DNA from: an uncultured Alphaproteobacteria bacterium
GTDB taxonomy: Bacteria > Pseudomonadota > Alphaproteobacteria > Rs-D84
Assembly: GCA_944392535.1 (NCBI GenBank)
Contig: CALXWY010000003.1
Coordinates: forward strand, 145,116 to 209,115
Direction of reading: 5' to 3'
DNA: 64,000 bases
Part shown: in pieces, positions 26,991 through 36,047 of the stretch
Position numbering within the stretch: position 1 is the stretch's first letter
How the letters are laid out: the number at the start of each line of letters is the position of its first letter
Translations under genes and position numbers: made by a program
Notes under the pieces: generated by a model
The model's database searches: none
Told to the model about the DNA's origin: nothing
The model's input: the letters and a program-made list of their open reading frames with translations, nothing else

Positions 26991-28059
26991 ATGCCAAATG
27001 AACTTTTAGCCCAGATTTCCGACGACATTTCTGCCGTCAGGGGGTTTCTTTGACCCAGAAAAATTACAAAATCAAATTGACGCATTGGTCGTTCAATCAA
27101 ATGACCCAGAATTATGGAGCAACCCTGACAATGCGCGCAGTGTGTTGCAAAAAAAATCTGGACTGGAACGGTCGTTAAGCGAATTACGTAAATTAGAATC
27201 AGATTATGCAACATTATCTGAACTGTACGCGATTGCCCCAGATGATAAAGATGTAATTAATGAAATAGAAAATCTGGCCAATGCCGCACACCAGGCGAAA
27301 TTCATAACGCTGTTTCGGGAACCGGCGGATGAAAATAATGCGTTCCTGTTTATCCAGGCGGGCGCCGGTGGAACCGAAGCCCAAGATTGGGCACAAATGC
27401 TGGCGCGTATGTATGCACGATGGGCCGAACGCCATGGATTTTCGTGTGATGTTATTGAAGAACATCCTGGCGATACGGCTGGTATTAAAAACATAACATA
27501 TCGTATTGTTGGAAATCGTGCATATGGGTGGTTAAAAAATGAAATTGGTGTTCATCGTCTGGTGCGTATTTCGCCGTTTAATGCAAATGGCAAACGTCAA
27601 ACAAGTTTTGCATCAGTGGATGTATGGCCGGATGTTGATGATTCTATACACATTGAAATAAATGACAAAGATTTACGCATTGATACATATCGGTCGTCTG
27701 GGGCCGGCGGACAACATGTTAACAAAACAGACAGCGCGGTGCGCATAACACATCTGCCAACGGGGGTTGTCGTTACATGCCAAAATGAACGCAGTCAAAT
27801 TCAAAACAAAGAAATGGCGATGAAAATGTTGCGCAGCCGTTTGTATGAACTGGAATTACAGAAACGCGCCGAAGCAGAAAATGCCGCCCTGGCCCAGCAA
27901 AAGAAAATTGAATGGGGCAGCCAAATCCGCAACTATGTTTTATACCCATATCAATTGGTCAAAGATGTTCGCACTGGTGTTGAAAAAACTGATTCTGGGG
28001 CGGTTTTAGATGGCGATTTGGATGATTTTATGTTGGCCTGTTTGCAACGAAATCAATAA
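26991..28059 (+). CDS. prfB: Peptide chain release factor 2 with programmed +1 frameshift
   Basis: RF2 reads UGA and UAA stops. The first 20 codons from ATG 26991 (MPNELLAQISDDIS...) end at a UGA (27051) in the context AGG GGG TTT CTT TGA C, the classical frameshift site with an internal Shine-Dalgarno. Shifting +1 at CTT-T gives 355 residues in total. The specificity motif SPF lies in VRISPFNANGKRQTSF, and GGQ in SSGAGGQHVNKTDSAVRITH. ATG 26985 is an alternative start in frame. Low RF2 would raise frameshifting, giving autoregulation. Confidence 0.95.
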
Positions 28060-28096
28060 TTCCTGCTTGTTAAATAAATAATAAAAATTAATCAGA

Positions 28097-28921
28097 ATGC
28101 GTTCACACATAAAAATGTCAAAAACAGAAAATATTTTTTCAATCGTTCGCAGTGTTATGCCGTATGCGTATGACATTCGTTATCCGAATATACCCGGATG
28201 TTTGAACAGCGTTGCTATTGCGCGTTCAAAACATGGTGAATTTGTGTTCAAGATAAATCATCATGACATGGCGAATAAAAATGCGGTGGTTTCGGAATTA
28301 TTGAACGATGGCGGAATACATGTTCCGCACGTAACTGTGCATACGTATAACGCAACGTGTTTTGAAAAATACCGAATTATCCCAGGTCGCACATTATACG
28401 AATGCATGGGTGACATGTCATATGAACAAATTCATGCGATATATGCCTGTGTTGTCAGAAACTTTGCCAAGATGTCGCGTATTGATTGGACAGCGGTAAA
28501 AGATATGCCGTGCAAATATATGCACCAGGTTGCGAAATATAATGTTTCTGATGTTAATAATCCTGTTATGGGAAAATTGTTTTCTGGGGCGGTTCGGGCC
28601 ATGAACATGGGGGACGCGGACGATATTGGATTGTATCATTGTGGGCTGACCCCGGAAAATATCATCGTTGATAACAATGGACATTTTTCCGGTATCGTTG
28701 ATTTAGACGAAGTCGCGATATCAAATCAAAATTATGCATTTGCAATTATGGCGGCAAAATATCAAAAAATGGGTTTTGATAGTTCTGAATTAATAGATTA
28801 CTATGAAAAAATCAGCAATAAAAAACTTAATCGTCATCATATTGATACCATGTGCAACATAACCAATGTTGGTAAATACTTGATGTGGCGCATGTCGCAT
28901 ATTCGTGGCAATACGAAATAG
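28097..28921 (+). CDS. Aminoglycoside phosphotransferase / choline kinase-like protein
   Basis: The 274-residue protein has the APH-type kinase fold: a glycine-poor N lobe (GEFVFKINHH with the candidate ATP-binding Lys), YRIIPGRTLYE, and a catalytic loop YHCGLTPENIIVDNNGHFSGIVDLDEVAI equivalent to HGDxxxxN...DxD. The catalytic Asp of HGD is replaced by Gly-Leu context (HCGL), so activity is doubtful or altered. Substrate unknown. The start is ambiguous between 28097 and 28115. Confidence 0.65.
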   Translation: MRSHIKMSKTENIFSIVRSVMPYAYDIRYPNIPGCLNSVAIARSKHGEFVFKINHHDMANKNAVVSELLNDGGIHVPHVTVHTYNATCFEKYRIIPGRTLYECMGDMSYEQIHAIYACVVRNFAKMSRIDWTAVKDMPCKYMHQVAKYNVSDVNNPVMGKLFSGAVRAMNMGDADDIGLYHCGLTPENIIVDNNGHFSGIVDLDEVAISNQNYAFAIMAAKYQKMGFDSSELIDYYEKISNKKLNRHHIDTMCNITNVGKYLMWRMSHIRGNTK

Positions 28922-28934
28922 CATGTTATAATTC

Positions 28935-28962
28935 TTGCATTCTGGTGGTATATATTTATAAT
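28935..28962 (+). promoter_or_regulatory. Promoter of tRNA-Arg(CCG)
   Basis: TTGCAT (28935-28940), 16-nt spacer, TATAAT (28957-28962); the tRNA begins 12 nt later. Confidence 0.75.
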
Positions 28963-28973
28963 ATGTGTGTTTT

Positions 28974-29050
28974 GCACCCGTGGCTTAACTGGATAGAGCA
29001 TCGCCCTCCGAAGGCGGGGATTGCGCGTTCGAATCGCGCCGGGTGCGCCA
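28974..29050 (+). tRNA. tRNA-Arg (anticodon CCG)
   Basis: A 77-nt cloverleaf. The acceptor stem is GCACCCG / CGGGTGC with G discriminator and encoded CCA, the D arm is TGGCTTAACTGGATAGAGCA, the anticodon loop CTCCGAA (CCG), and the T loop TTCGAAT. It decodes CGG. Its 3' end is duplicated 174 bp downstream. Confidence 0.95.
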
Positions 29051-29084
29051 GAAATTCAACCGCCGCATGGCGGTTTTTTAATTT
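29031..29084 (+). repeat. 54-bp direct repeat, copy 1 (tRNA-Arg 3' end plus terminator)
   Basis: This segment covers the T arm and acceptor 3' strand of tRNA-Arg and the terminator AACCGCC / GGCGGTT with T-run (29058-29080). It recurs without mismatch at 29205-29258. Such duplication at a tRNA 3' end is the usual footprint of site-specific integration. Confidence 0.85.
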
Positions 29085-29204
29085 ATGTTACGCAACCCGC
29101 GATTTGGACGCGCACGCGTTTGACAACGAGTAGTTGAAAACAAACGCAGTGCAGTTTGAAACGTAACGAATGCCCCACAGCCAACACGACCGTGTCGTGC
29201 GAGG
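29085..29204. other. 120-bp spacer between tRNA-Arg 3' repeats
   Basis: No gene is visible. The composition is CpG-rich (GCGCACGCG, CAACGAG, CCGTGTCGTGCG), unlike its surroundings, and suggests a foreign remnant between two attachment-like copies. Confidence 0.45.
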
Positions 29205-29258
29205 GAATCGCGCCGGGTGCGCCAGAAATTCAACCGCCGCATGGCGGTTTTTTAATTT
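29205..29258 (+). repeat. 54-bp direct repeat, copy 2 (attachment-like)
   Basis: A perfect copy of 29031-29084 that includes a second terminator hairpin. Its last base coincides with the stop codon of the XRE gene read from the other strand. Confidence 0.85.
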
Positions 29259-29488
29259 TAATATTTACGCTTTGTATTATGTCGTGCAGCCAGCATTACC
29301 ATGCCATGATATGCGATTTTTTCCAATACTGATTCTGGAATTAATCGTTTGCCACTTTCGTATCGGGTCAAATCACGACGTGATATCCCCATAATTCGGG
29401 ACATTTCATGACGTTTTATATGCGCACATTTACGTGCACGACGTATTATTTGACCATAGTATGCATTATCAACCAATACAACAGACAT
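29258..29488 (-). CDS. Small XRE-type HTH protein (cassette A)
   Basis: The 76-residue protein has one helix-turn-helix of the XRE/Cro type at about residues 26-58 (RHEMSRIMGISRRDLTRYESGKRLIPESVLEKI) and little else, so it is probably a DNA-binding regulator. It is near-identical to the product at 37904, differing at residue 60 (Tyr versus His) and at the last residue (Tyr versus His). GGGGG lies 10 nt before the ATG. A structured terminator-bearing leader precedes it, so it may be controlled by attenuation and by itself. Confidence 0.8.
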   Translation of the reverse strand: MSVVLVDNAYYGQIIRRARKCAHIKRHEMSRIMGISRRDLTRYESGKRLIPESVLEKIAYHGMVMLAARHNTKRKY

Positions 29489-29669
29489 TGTTTATTTTCC
29501 CCCATATGTTTTGTTAAACAAAATACCGCCGTGATTAAGGGCGGTTGGAGGCTCAAAGCTATTAAAGGTAATAGTGTTGCTTATTTGTATATTCGCAACC
29601 CTCCAACCCATGTTGGAGTGTGTCCTTTAAGAGGTTTTGAGACCCCGCATCGGTAATCGGCCAATGCAA
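29489..29669 (-). promoter_or_regulatory. Structured attenuator-like leader RNA of XRE gene (copy A)
   Basis: Minus strand: CTCAAA (29641-29636) pairs with TTTGAG (29557-29552), and TTAAAGG (29630-29624) with CCTTTAA (29568-29562). Inside are CTCCAAC / GTTGGAG (29618-29601) and GTTGC / GCAAC (29599-29576). After the helix CCTCCAACC (29551-29543) can pair with GGTTGGAGG (29608-29600) or contribute to the terminator CCGCC / GGCGG. A 5' hairpin GCATTGG / CCGATGC (29666-29646) precedes the helix. Confidence 0.75.
29516..29544 (-). terminator. Terminator-like hairpin in XRE leader A
   Basis: Minus strand ACCGCC / GGCGGT, 9-nt loop, followed by a T-rich tail TATTTTGTTT. Weaker U-run than in copy D. 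Confidence 0.6.
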
Positions 29670-29674
29670 GGCGC

Positions 29675-29702
29675 ATTATATCATATCTGAAACAGAATGC
29701 AA
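29675..29702 (-). promoter_or_regulatory. Promoter of XRE leader A
   Basis: Minus strand TTGCAT (29702-29697), 16-nt spacer, TATAAT (29680-29675). Start predicted near 29668. This fixes the orientation of the leader RNA. Confidence 0.7.
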
Positions 29703-29779
29703 ACAATTGCAGATTTTTTATTGTTTTGATTTATAATTTTTGTTTACACTGGTGGTGTGTGAAATTATGGGGCGCATAA

Positions 29780-30247
29780 ATGAAAGTCTGGCTAGTACTG
29801 TTTACCGTGATGTCATTGGTCGCATGTAACAGTGTGTATTATGAACCGAATTCTTTGGATGTAACACAAACGTTTTATGCTGATCGTGGCGGTTTTTCAA
29901 TGAAACGTGGCATCAAAGAAAAAATGCTGGCACGCGGGTATAATGTTGTTGTTGGGACGGCGGAATCCAGTCGTGGAATTGCCACAGACACAGATAACAT
30001 AGAAATAGATTCAGCAGTTATCCCACATGACGTGCGCTATATTGTAAAGGTCAGTGAACGTCGCGAAAAATTTAATCCGATATGGTGCGCGTTTAATGGA
30101 TTTTGGTGGTGGAATTTTAATGTTTCTGTGGCGGATCAGAAAACGGGGCAAGAAATAATGTCGTGGCGCGGACGTGGTTGCGAAGACAGTTCGCTGCGAA
30201 CCCTGGATGATATTCTTGATGATATGGAGGTAAAAAATGAACAATGA
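29780..30247 (+). CDS. Small lipoprotein, unknown function
   Basis: The 155-residue protein has a lipoprotein signal MKVWLVLFTVMSLVAC with Cys16 as lipidation site. The mature part contains KRGIKEKMLARGYNVVVG, DVRYIVKVSERREKF and FNVSVADQKTGQEIMSWRGRGCED. The layout, an ARGYNVV helix-strand unit plus a second strand with Trp-Arg-Gly, resembles sbp-type outer-membrane lipoproteins, but I do not assign a family. It overlaps the next gene by 11 nt (ATGAACAATGA). Confidence 0.65.
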   Translation: MKVWLVLFTVMSLVACNSVYYEPNSLDVTQTFYADRGGFSMKRGIKEKMLARGYNVVVGTAESSRGIATDTDNIEIDSAVIPHDVRYIVKVSERREKFNPIWCAFNGFWWWNFNVSVADQKTGQEIMSWRGRGCEDSSLRTLDDILDDMEVKNEQ

Positions 30248-30659
30248 TGAAATTCAATCAGTCATTGATGTTGTGCGTGCGTGTCCGGATGTCCAGTTGT
30301 GCACAATTCGTATGGATGGATATCCAGAAACACGTCATGTAATGAACGCAATGAATAATGATGTCAGTACACTGGAATTACATTTCTTAACAGGATGCGA
30401 CACACCGAAATTGAAACAAATTATCCAGAATCCAAAGTGCTGTTTGTATTATTTTAATCCAGAAAATCGTCATGCGGTACGTTTGTTTGGTGAAATCGCG
30501 CCAGTAACAGATATGGCCATACGTCGTGAATATTGGCGCGATGATTATAAACAGTTTGGGTATACGGGTGCCGATGATCCAGAATATACACTGTTAAAAT
30601 TTACACCAAAATTATATAAATTTTATGATGCAGATGGATTAAAATCAGGTATGCTTTGA
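30237..30659 (+). CDS. Pyridoxamine 5'-phosphate oxidase-family protein
   Basis: The 140-residue protein matches the split-barrel flavin-binding family (general stress protein 26-like): VQLCTIRMDGYPETRHVM, LELHFLTGCDTPKLKQIIQNPKCCLYYF, VRLFGEIAPVTD and LLKFTPKLYKFYD. Such proteins bind FMN or F420; substrate not predictable. Translationally coupled to the upstream lipoprotein gene. Confidence 0.82.
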   Translation: MNNDEIQSVIDVVRACPDVQLCTIRMDGYPETRHVMNAMNNDVSTLELHFLTGCDTPKLKQIIQNPKCCLYYFNPENRHAVRLFGEIAPVTDMAIRREYWRDDYKQFGYTGADDPEYTLLKFTPKLYKFYDADGLKSGML

Positions 30660-30666
30660 TGTAAAA

Positions 30667-30690
30667 AAATCCCGCATTCGCGGGATTTTT
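30667..30690. terminator. Bidirectional terminator between PPOX and rubrerythrin genes
   Basis: AAATCCCGC / GCGGGATTT with a 4-nt loop between convergent genes and T-runs on both strands. Confidence 0.8.
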
Positions 30691-30692
30691 TT

Positions 30693-31316
30693 TTAGTCGT
30701 CAATTTTTGCGTATTCACAAAAACCTTCGTTCGTGTCACAACGTGAAATTGTGCCTTCGCTAATAAAATATCCCTGGGGATGCAGACATGCGGGGCATAC
30801 CTTTGGCGCTTCGGTTCCGATGTGCCACATACCACAGTTTGTGCAACGCCACATAACAATTTTATCTTGCTTGAACAATGTGCCGTTTTCAATCGCATCA
30901 ATTAACGCGCGATAGCGTGATTCGTGATAGCGTTCGGCATATCCGATATTTTTTAACACTTCGGCAATTGAATCAAAACCTTCTTGGGCAGCAATTTGCG
31001 CAAATTTTGGATACATATTTGTGTTTTCTTCGTGTTCACCGTATGCGGCCGCCTGCAAATTTTCCAGTGTGGTGCCAATTTTGCCCGCCGGATATGATGC
31101 GGTGATTTCTAAATCGCCCCCTTCCAGGAATTTGAACAAACGTGATGCGTGTTCTTTTTCTTGTTCGGCCGTTTCTAAAAATATTTTGGAAATTGCCTGG
31201 AATCCTTCGTCTTTGGCGCGTGATGCAAAGAATGTATAGCGGTTACGTGCCTGGGATTCACCGGCGAACGCAATTAACAGATTTTTTTCTGTTTGTGTTC
31301 CTTTTAATGACGTCAT
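30693..31316 (-). CDS. rbr: Rubrerythrin
   Basis: Rubrerythrin reduces hydrogen peroxide in anaerobes and microaerophiles. The 207-residue protein has the di-iron four-helix bundle (AFAGESQARNRYTFFA, AEQEKEHASRLF, GEHEENTNMYPKFA, ERYHESRYRAL) and a C-terminal rubredoxin-like Fe(Cys)4 site (CTNCGMWHIG...CPACLHPQG). ATG 31316 is chosen because AAAGGAG lies just upstream. Two additional cysteines near the C terminus (CDTNEGFC) are unusual. Confidence 0.95.
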   Translation of the reverse strand: MTSLKGTQTEKNLLIAFAGESQARNRYTFFASRAKDEGFQAISKIFLETAEQEKEHASRLFKFLEGGDLEITASYPAGKIGTTLENLQAAAYGEHEENTNMYPKFAQIAAQEGFDSIAEVLKNIGYAERYHESRYRALIDAIENGTLFKQDKIVMWRCTNCGMWHIGTEAPKVCPACLHPQGYFISEGTISRCDTNEGFCEYAKIDD

Positions 31317-31407
31317 ATTCTGTTCTCCTTTGTTTACTGCTTTAATATGATTTGCGTCCCAGATGTTAACAAATAATATCATAAAAATCAAATCTTATCG
31401 GGAATGA

Positions 31408-32926
<1,519 letters not shown>

Positions 32927-32934
32927 TTAAAAAC

Positions 32935-32962
32935 TTGCATTTGCCACTAGAAATATTATAAT
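32935..32962 (+). promoter_or_regulatory. Promoter of ssrA
   Basis: TTGCAT (32935-32940), 16-nt spacer, TATAAT (32957-32962). Start expected near 32969. Confidence 0.75.
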
Positions 32963-32968
32963 TATTCA

Positions 32969-33370
32969 CGTCGCATGTGCGATGATGATTCTGAATCCGT
33001 TGCGGAATAGTCGTTTTGGACTGGGGGGCGGTACCCCACAGCTCCACCATTTTAAGATTCAGAAAAATGATTATAAATATACTGACTGGCGCGGATTGTT
33101 TTCAGTACGTCAGGCGTGTGTTTATAATCATTTTTATGGGGCTGACATAGTTTCGACAGGCGCAGTAAAGGCAAATCGGGTGAATCCGACATGGCGTCGT
33201 TAAAAGCCGAATAAAAACTGAATGGCGATAGAATCGCTGCGAACGACAATGTTCGCCTTGCAATGGCTGCCTAAATTGGCGTTTGGATGTAATCGGCAAT
33301 TGTTGATTATATCCGTTTAGCCTATTGCGGGGCCCCTGGGGGTGCCCGGCAACAGAAACCCCCAGATTGA
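32969..33370 (+). ncRNA. ssrA: Circularly permuted two-piece tmRNA
   Basis: tmRNA rescues stalled ribosomes. The acceptor piece comes first and ends AGCTCCACCA at 33049. The coding piece starts GGGGCTGACATAGTTTCGAC at 33138, and GGGGCT pairs with AGCTCC to form the tRNA-like acceptor stem. The tag frame reads (A)ANDNVRLAMAA with stop TAA at 33272-33274. A pseudoknot-like CTGGGGGT / ACCCCCAG hairpin lies near 33336-33366. The excised spacer 33050-33137 contains an 11-bp inverted repeat ATGATTATAAA / TTTATAATCAT that brings the two pieces together. The outer ends are approximate. Confidence 0.92.
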
Positions 33371-33401
33371 TAATTTTTACAACTAACAAAGGGCTGAAAA
33401 C

Positions 33402-33632
33402 ATGTTTGGAAAAGTGAAGAAAATATTTTTTACCGGTATCTTTGGGTTCTTGTATATTTCTTTTATCGCACAGATTGTCTATATTCTGGGTTGGGTGCCG
33501 GGGTTTGATACAAAATTAACCTATATGGGGCTGATTGCATTTGAATGGTTGGCGTTAATTGCGGCACGTTATCTGTCAAAACGGTCCAGCAGCAGCGCCC
33601 AGTACAACGGATATAACGGTCGTCGTCGTTAA
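33402..33632 (+). CDS. Small two-helix membrane protein
   Basis: The 76-residue protein has two predicted transmembrane helices (about 7-30 and 40-58) and a basic Ser/Tyr/Arg-rich tail. It resembles YiaA/YiaB-like small inner-membrane proteins only in layout. Family unknown. A terminator follows. Confidence 0.6.
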   Translation: MFGKVKKIFFTGIFGFLYISFIAQIVYILGWVPGFDTKLTYMGLIAFEWLALIAARYLSKRSSSSAQYNGYNGRRR

Positions 33633-33660
33633 TAATTGTATTGTTCCGTGACGATTAATG

Positions 33661-33684
33661 GTTCCCGGAAACGGGAACTTTTTT
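33661..33684 (+). terminator. Intrinsic terminator
   Basis: GTTCCCG, loop of 4, CGGGAAC, then TTTTTT. It ends transcription of the small membrane protein upstream of the lon-like gene. Confidence 0.8.
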
Positions 33685-33729
33685 ATACCCTTGAAAAACA
33701 ATAAAAAAATTCTTATATTTAGAAACGCT

Positions 33730-35487
33730 ATGAAGAATTATATTTTGCCTTTTCGTGATTTGGTTGTGCATCCGGGATTAACAGTTCCGGTGTATATTGA
33801 TAATCCTATGTCGGTTGCATGTATAGAAAGTGCAACAAAATATAACCAAAAACTGGTTGTCACCGCACAACATACGTGGTCGTATCCAACCAGCGCCACC
33901 GATATATATGATGTCGGTACAATTGGCGACATTGCCCAAGTATTACGATTACCGGATGGCACACTGCATGCAATAATTCGGACAACAGATGTGGTGAAAT
34001 TGTCTGATATTACGGTTGAAAATGGGCTGTTTATGGCCGAAACAACACCAATTGAAATTAACGACGACAGTAATTTTGAACAGACAATCGCCCTGCGTGA
34101 TAAAGTCGCTGAAAATATCCAGCAATTGGCTGGAACGCGAAAGTTCAAGGTTGATAAATTGCGTAATATCGTCCAGAACTATCCGATGCCGGCGTTTATT
34201 GATTCTGTGATTCAAACAATTGAAATGGATACTGATGATGCGGTGCGGGTACTGTGTGCACCGTCGTGGCGCGAAAAGTTAATGTTGCTGTTGGAACAGG
34301 TTAACTTGATGGCCGAAACCGCAAAAATAGAAGAATCAATCAATCGGCGTATTCATCAACAGATGGAAAACGGGCGTCGCGAAGCGATTTTACAGGAAAA
34401 AATGCGCGCTATTCAGCGCGAAATGGGCGATGACAGCGAAGAAATGGATACCGAAAGTATTCGTAAACGTATTGAAAAATCGGCAATGCCAAATGACGCC
34501 AAAGAAAAAGCGTTGTCAGAATGGAAACGTATGCGCACCATGTCGCCAATGTCAAACGAAGGGGGATTGTTAAAAACATATCTGGACGAACTGTTGGCCA
34601 TGCCGTGGGGGAAATCAGACACTGCGCCAATTGATTTGAAATCTGCACGTGCGGTGTTGGATTCGCAACATTCGGGAATGCAATCTGTCAAAGAACGCAT
34701 ACTGGAACATATTGCCGTAATGAAAAAAACGGGCGGCAACCAGGGCAGTATCCTGTGCTTTGTTGGTGCGCCGGGCGTTGGTAAAACGTCGCTGTGTAAA
34801 TCAATCGCGGATGCGTTGGGACGCAAGTATCAACGTATATCGTTGGGCGGTATATCTGATGAAGCGCATTTCCGCGGACATCGCAAGACGTATATCGGTG
34901 CCCAAACGGGGCGTATTATGGATGCGTTAAAACGGTGCAAGGCAAATAATCCGGTCATTGTGCTGGACGAAATTGACAAGATGGGGCGCGATTGGCGCGG
35001 CGATCCAGAATCGGCGTTGTTGGAAATTCTGGACCCGGAACAGAACAAGTCTTTCCGTGACCATTATTTGGAAGTTGATTTTGACCTGTCAAACGTATTG
35101 TTCATTGCAACAGCAAACAGTTTGAACATGTCCAATGCACTGAAAGACCGTATGGAAATTATTGAAATCCCGGGGTACAGCGAAGATGATAAAGTTCAAA
35201 TTGCACGTGAACATTTAATCGCACGTGCCGCGCATGACACGGGATGGAATCCAGACAACATTATCATCAGTGATGACGCACTGCGGCATATTATCCGTAA
35301 CTATACATCTGAACAAGGTGTGCGTGAATTGCAACGTGAATTAACCGCACTGTTGCGTCGGACATTGCTGGAACATGATGGTGAAGATGTTAAAACAGAA
35401 TTTACCGAACAGAAAATTGATGAATTGTTGGCAATGCGTCATTCGGCTGTGTTGGCAAAACGTATCGGTTTTGGATTGCGCGCATAA
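33730..35487 (+). CDS. Lon-like AAA+ protein lacking the protease domain
   Basis: The 585-residue protein matches Lon from the N-terminal domain (ILPFRDLVVHPGLTVPVYI) through the coiled coil (REAILQEKMRAIQREMGDD) and complete AAA+ module: GAPGVGKTS at 346-354, ISLGGISDEAHFRGHRKTYIGAQTGRI, VIVLDEIDKMG, PEQNKSFRDHYLEVDFDLSNVLFIATAN, and YTSEQGVRELQRELTALLRR. It stops after RIGFGLRA, where Lon would enter its Ser-Lys protease domain. No trace of that domain follows; tsaB starts 18 nt later. It may act as an unfoldase or be a dominant relic. The start at 33730 gives the family-like N terminus. Confidence 0.9.
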   Translation: MKNYILPFRDLVVHPGLTVPVYIDNPMSVACIESATKYNQKLVVTAQHTWSYPTSATDIYDVGTIGDIAQVLRLPDGTLHAIIRTTDVVKLSDITVENGLFMAETTPIEINDDSNFEQTIALRDKVAENIQQLAGTRKFKVDKLRNIVQNYPMPAFIDSVIQTIEMDTDDAVRVLCAPSWREKLMLLLEQVNLMAETAKIEESINRRIHQQMENGRREAILQEKMRAIQREMGDDSEEMDTESIRKRIEKSAMPNDAKEKALSEWKRMRTMSPMSNEGGLLKTYLDELLAMPWGKSDTAPIDLKSARAVLDSQHSGMQSVKERILEHIAVMKKTGGNQGSILCFVGAPGVGKTSLCKSIADALGRKYQRISLGGISDEAHFRGHRKTYIGAQTGRIMDALKRCKANNPVIVLDEIDKMGRDWRGDPESALLEILDPEQNKSFRDHYLEVDFDLSNVLFIATANSLNMSNALKDRMEIIEIPGYSEDDKVQIAREHLIARAAHDTGWNPDNIIISDDALRHIIRNYTSEQGVRELQRELTALLRRTLLEHDGEDVKTEFTEQKIDELLAMRHSAVLAKRIGFGLRA

Positions 35488-35504
35488 ACAAGGGATGGTG
35501 TAAT

Positions 35505-36047
35505 ATGATTCTGGTTATAAACACATCTGGGGTCGGATTGGAATTTGTGCTGGATGATAAATACAAACATGTTGATACAGAAAAACAATCTGTGGAATTG
35601 CCGGCGGCGTGTGCGGATTTTTTAACCGCATGTGGTGCCAAATGGTCGGATTTAACCGCAATCGGTGTCGTTGTTGGTCCGGGCAGTTTTACCGGAATTC
35701 GTTTGGGTATTGCGTATGCCAAAGGACTGGCGTTGGGGTTGAATATACCGTTGGTGCCGATAAACGCGTTTGAATTGTATTTGCATGATGCCCCAGATGC
35801 ATTTGTCGCAATTGATTCGGGGCGTGGGGATTTTTTTGTTGCATCACAGACGTTGGCACCATGCACCATGACAATTGATGATGTTGAAACAAAACAAATG
35901 GAATGCCCGCGTACAGTTGGGCACAAGCCATTTAATCTGGGTAATGCTGTTAAAATTGTTTCAGAAAAATTAAATTCTGGTGTAAATGAACCGGTGGTGC
36001 CGATGTATTTGCGCCCCAGTTATGCGGAACAGAACAAAAATTGTTAA
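35505..36047 (+). CDS. tsaB: tRNA threonylcarbamoyladenosine protein TsaB
   Basis: TsaB is the non-catalytic partner of TsaD in t6A synthesis. The 180-residue protein has the ASKHA start MILVINTSG, VVVGPGSFTGIRLGIAYAKGLALGLNIPLVPINAFE and the shortened C-terminal lobe ending PVVPMYLRPSYAE. The Asp of the usual DTS triad is replaced by Asn (VINTS). Coupled to rimI by a 7-nt overlap, the common tsaB-rimI arrangement. Confidence 0.93.
   Translation: MILVINTSGVGLEFVLDDKYKHVDTEKQSVELPAACADFLTACGAKWSDLTAIGVVVGPGSFTGIRLGIAYAKGLALGLNIPLVPINAFELYLHDAPDAFVAIDSGRGDFFVASQTLAPCTMTIDDVETKQMECPRTVGHKPFNLGNAVKIVSEKLNSGVNEPVVPMYLRPSYAEQNKNC

Larger units (their letters stand above)
29264..29673. mobile_element. 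XRE-leader cassette, copy A
   Basis: About 410 bp comprising the XRE gene and its leader, nearly identical to 37907-38318. Its left edge abuts a tRNA terminator copy; its right edge falls just before the -10 element. No transposase, inverted ends or target duplication is visible. Mobility is inferred from duplication next to two different tRNA genes. Confidence 0.6.

Noticed and set aside
27051..27053. Nonsense mutation in prfB
   Set aside because: The UGA lies in the canonical AGGGGG-TTT-CTT-TGA-C programmed frameshift site of RF2 genes.
29408..29656. Plus-strand frames across the XRE cassettes
   Set aside because: They run antisense to the XRE gene and through the structured leader; conservation is explained by those elements.
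29516..29690. Leader RNAs read in the opposite orientation (divergent from the gene)
   Set aside because: A few G-U pairs would suit that strand, but promoters, terminator U-runs and ribosome binding sites all lie on the gene strand.
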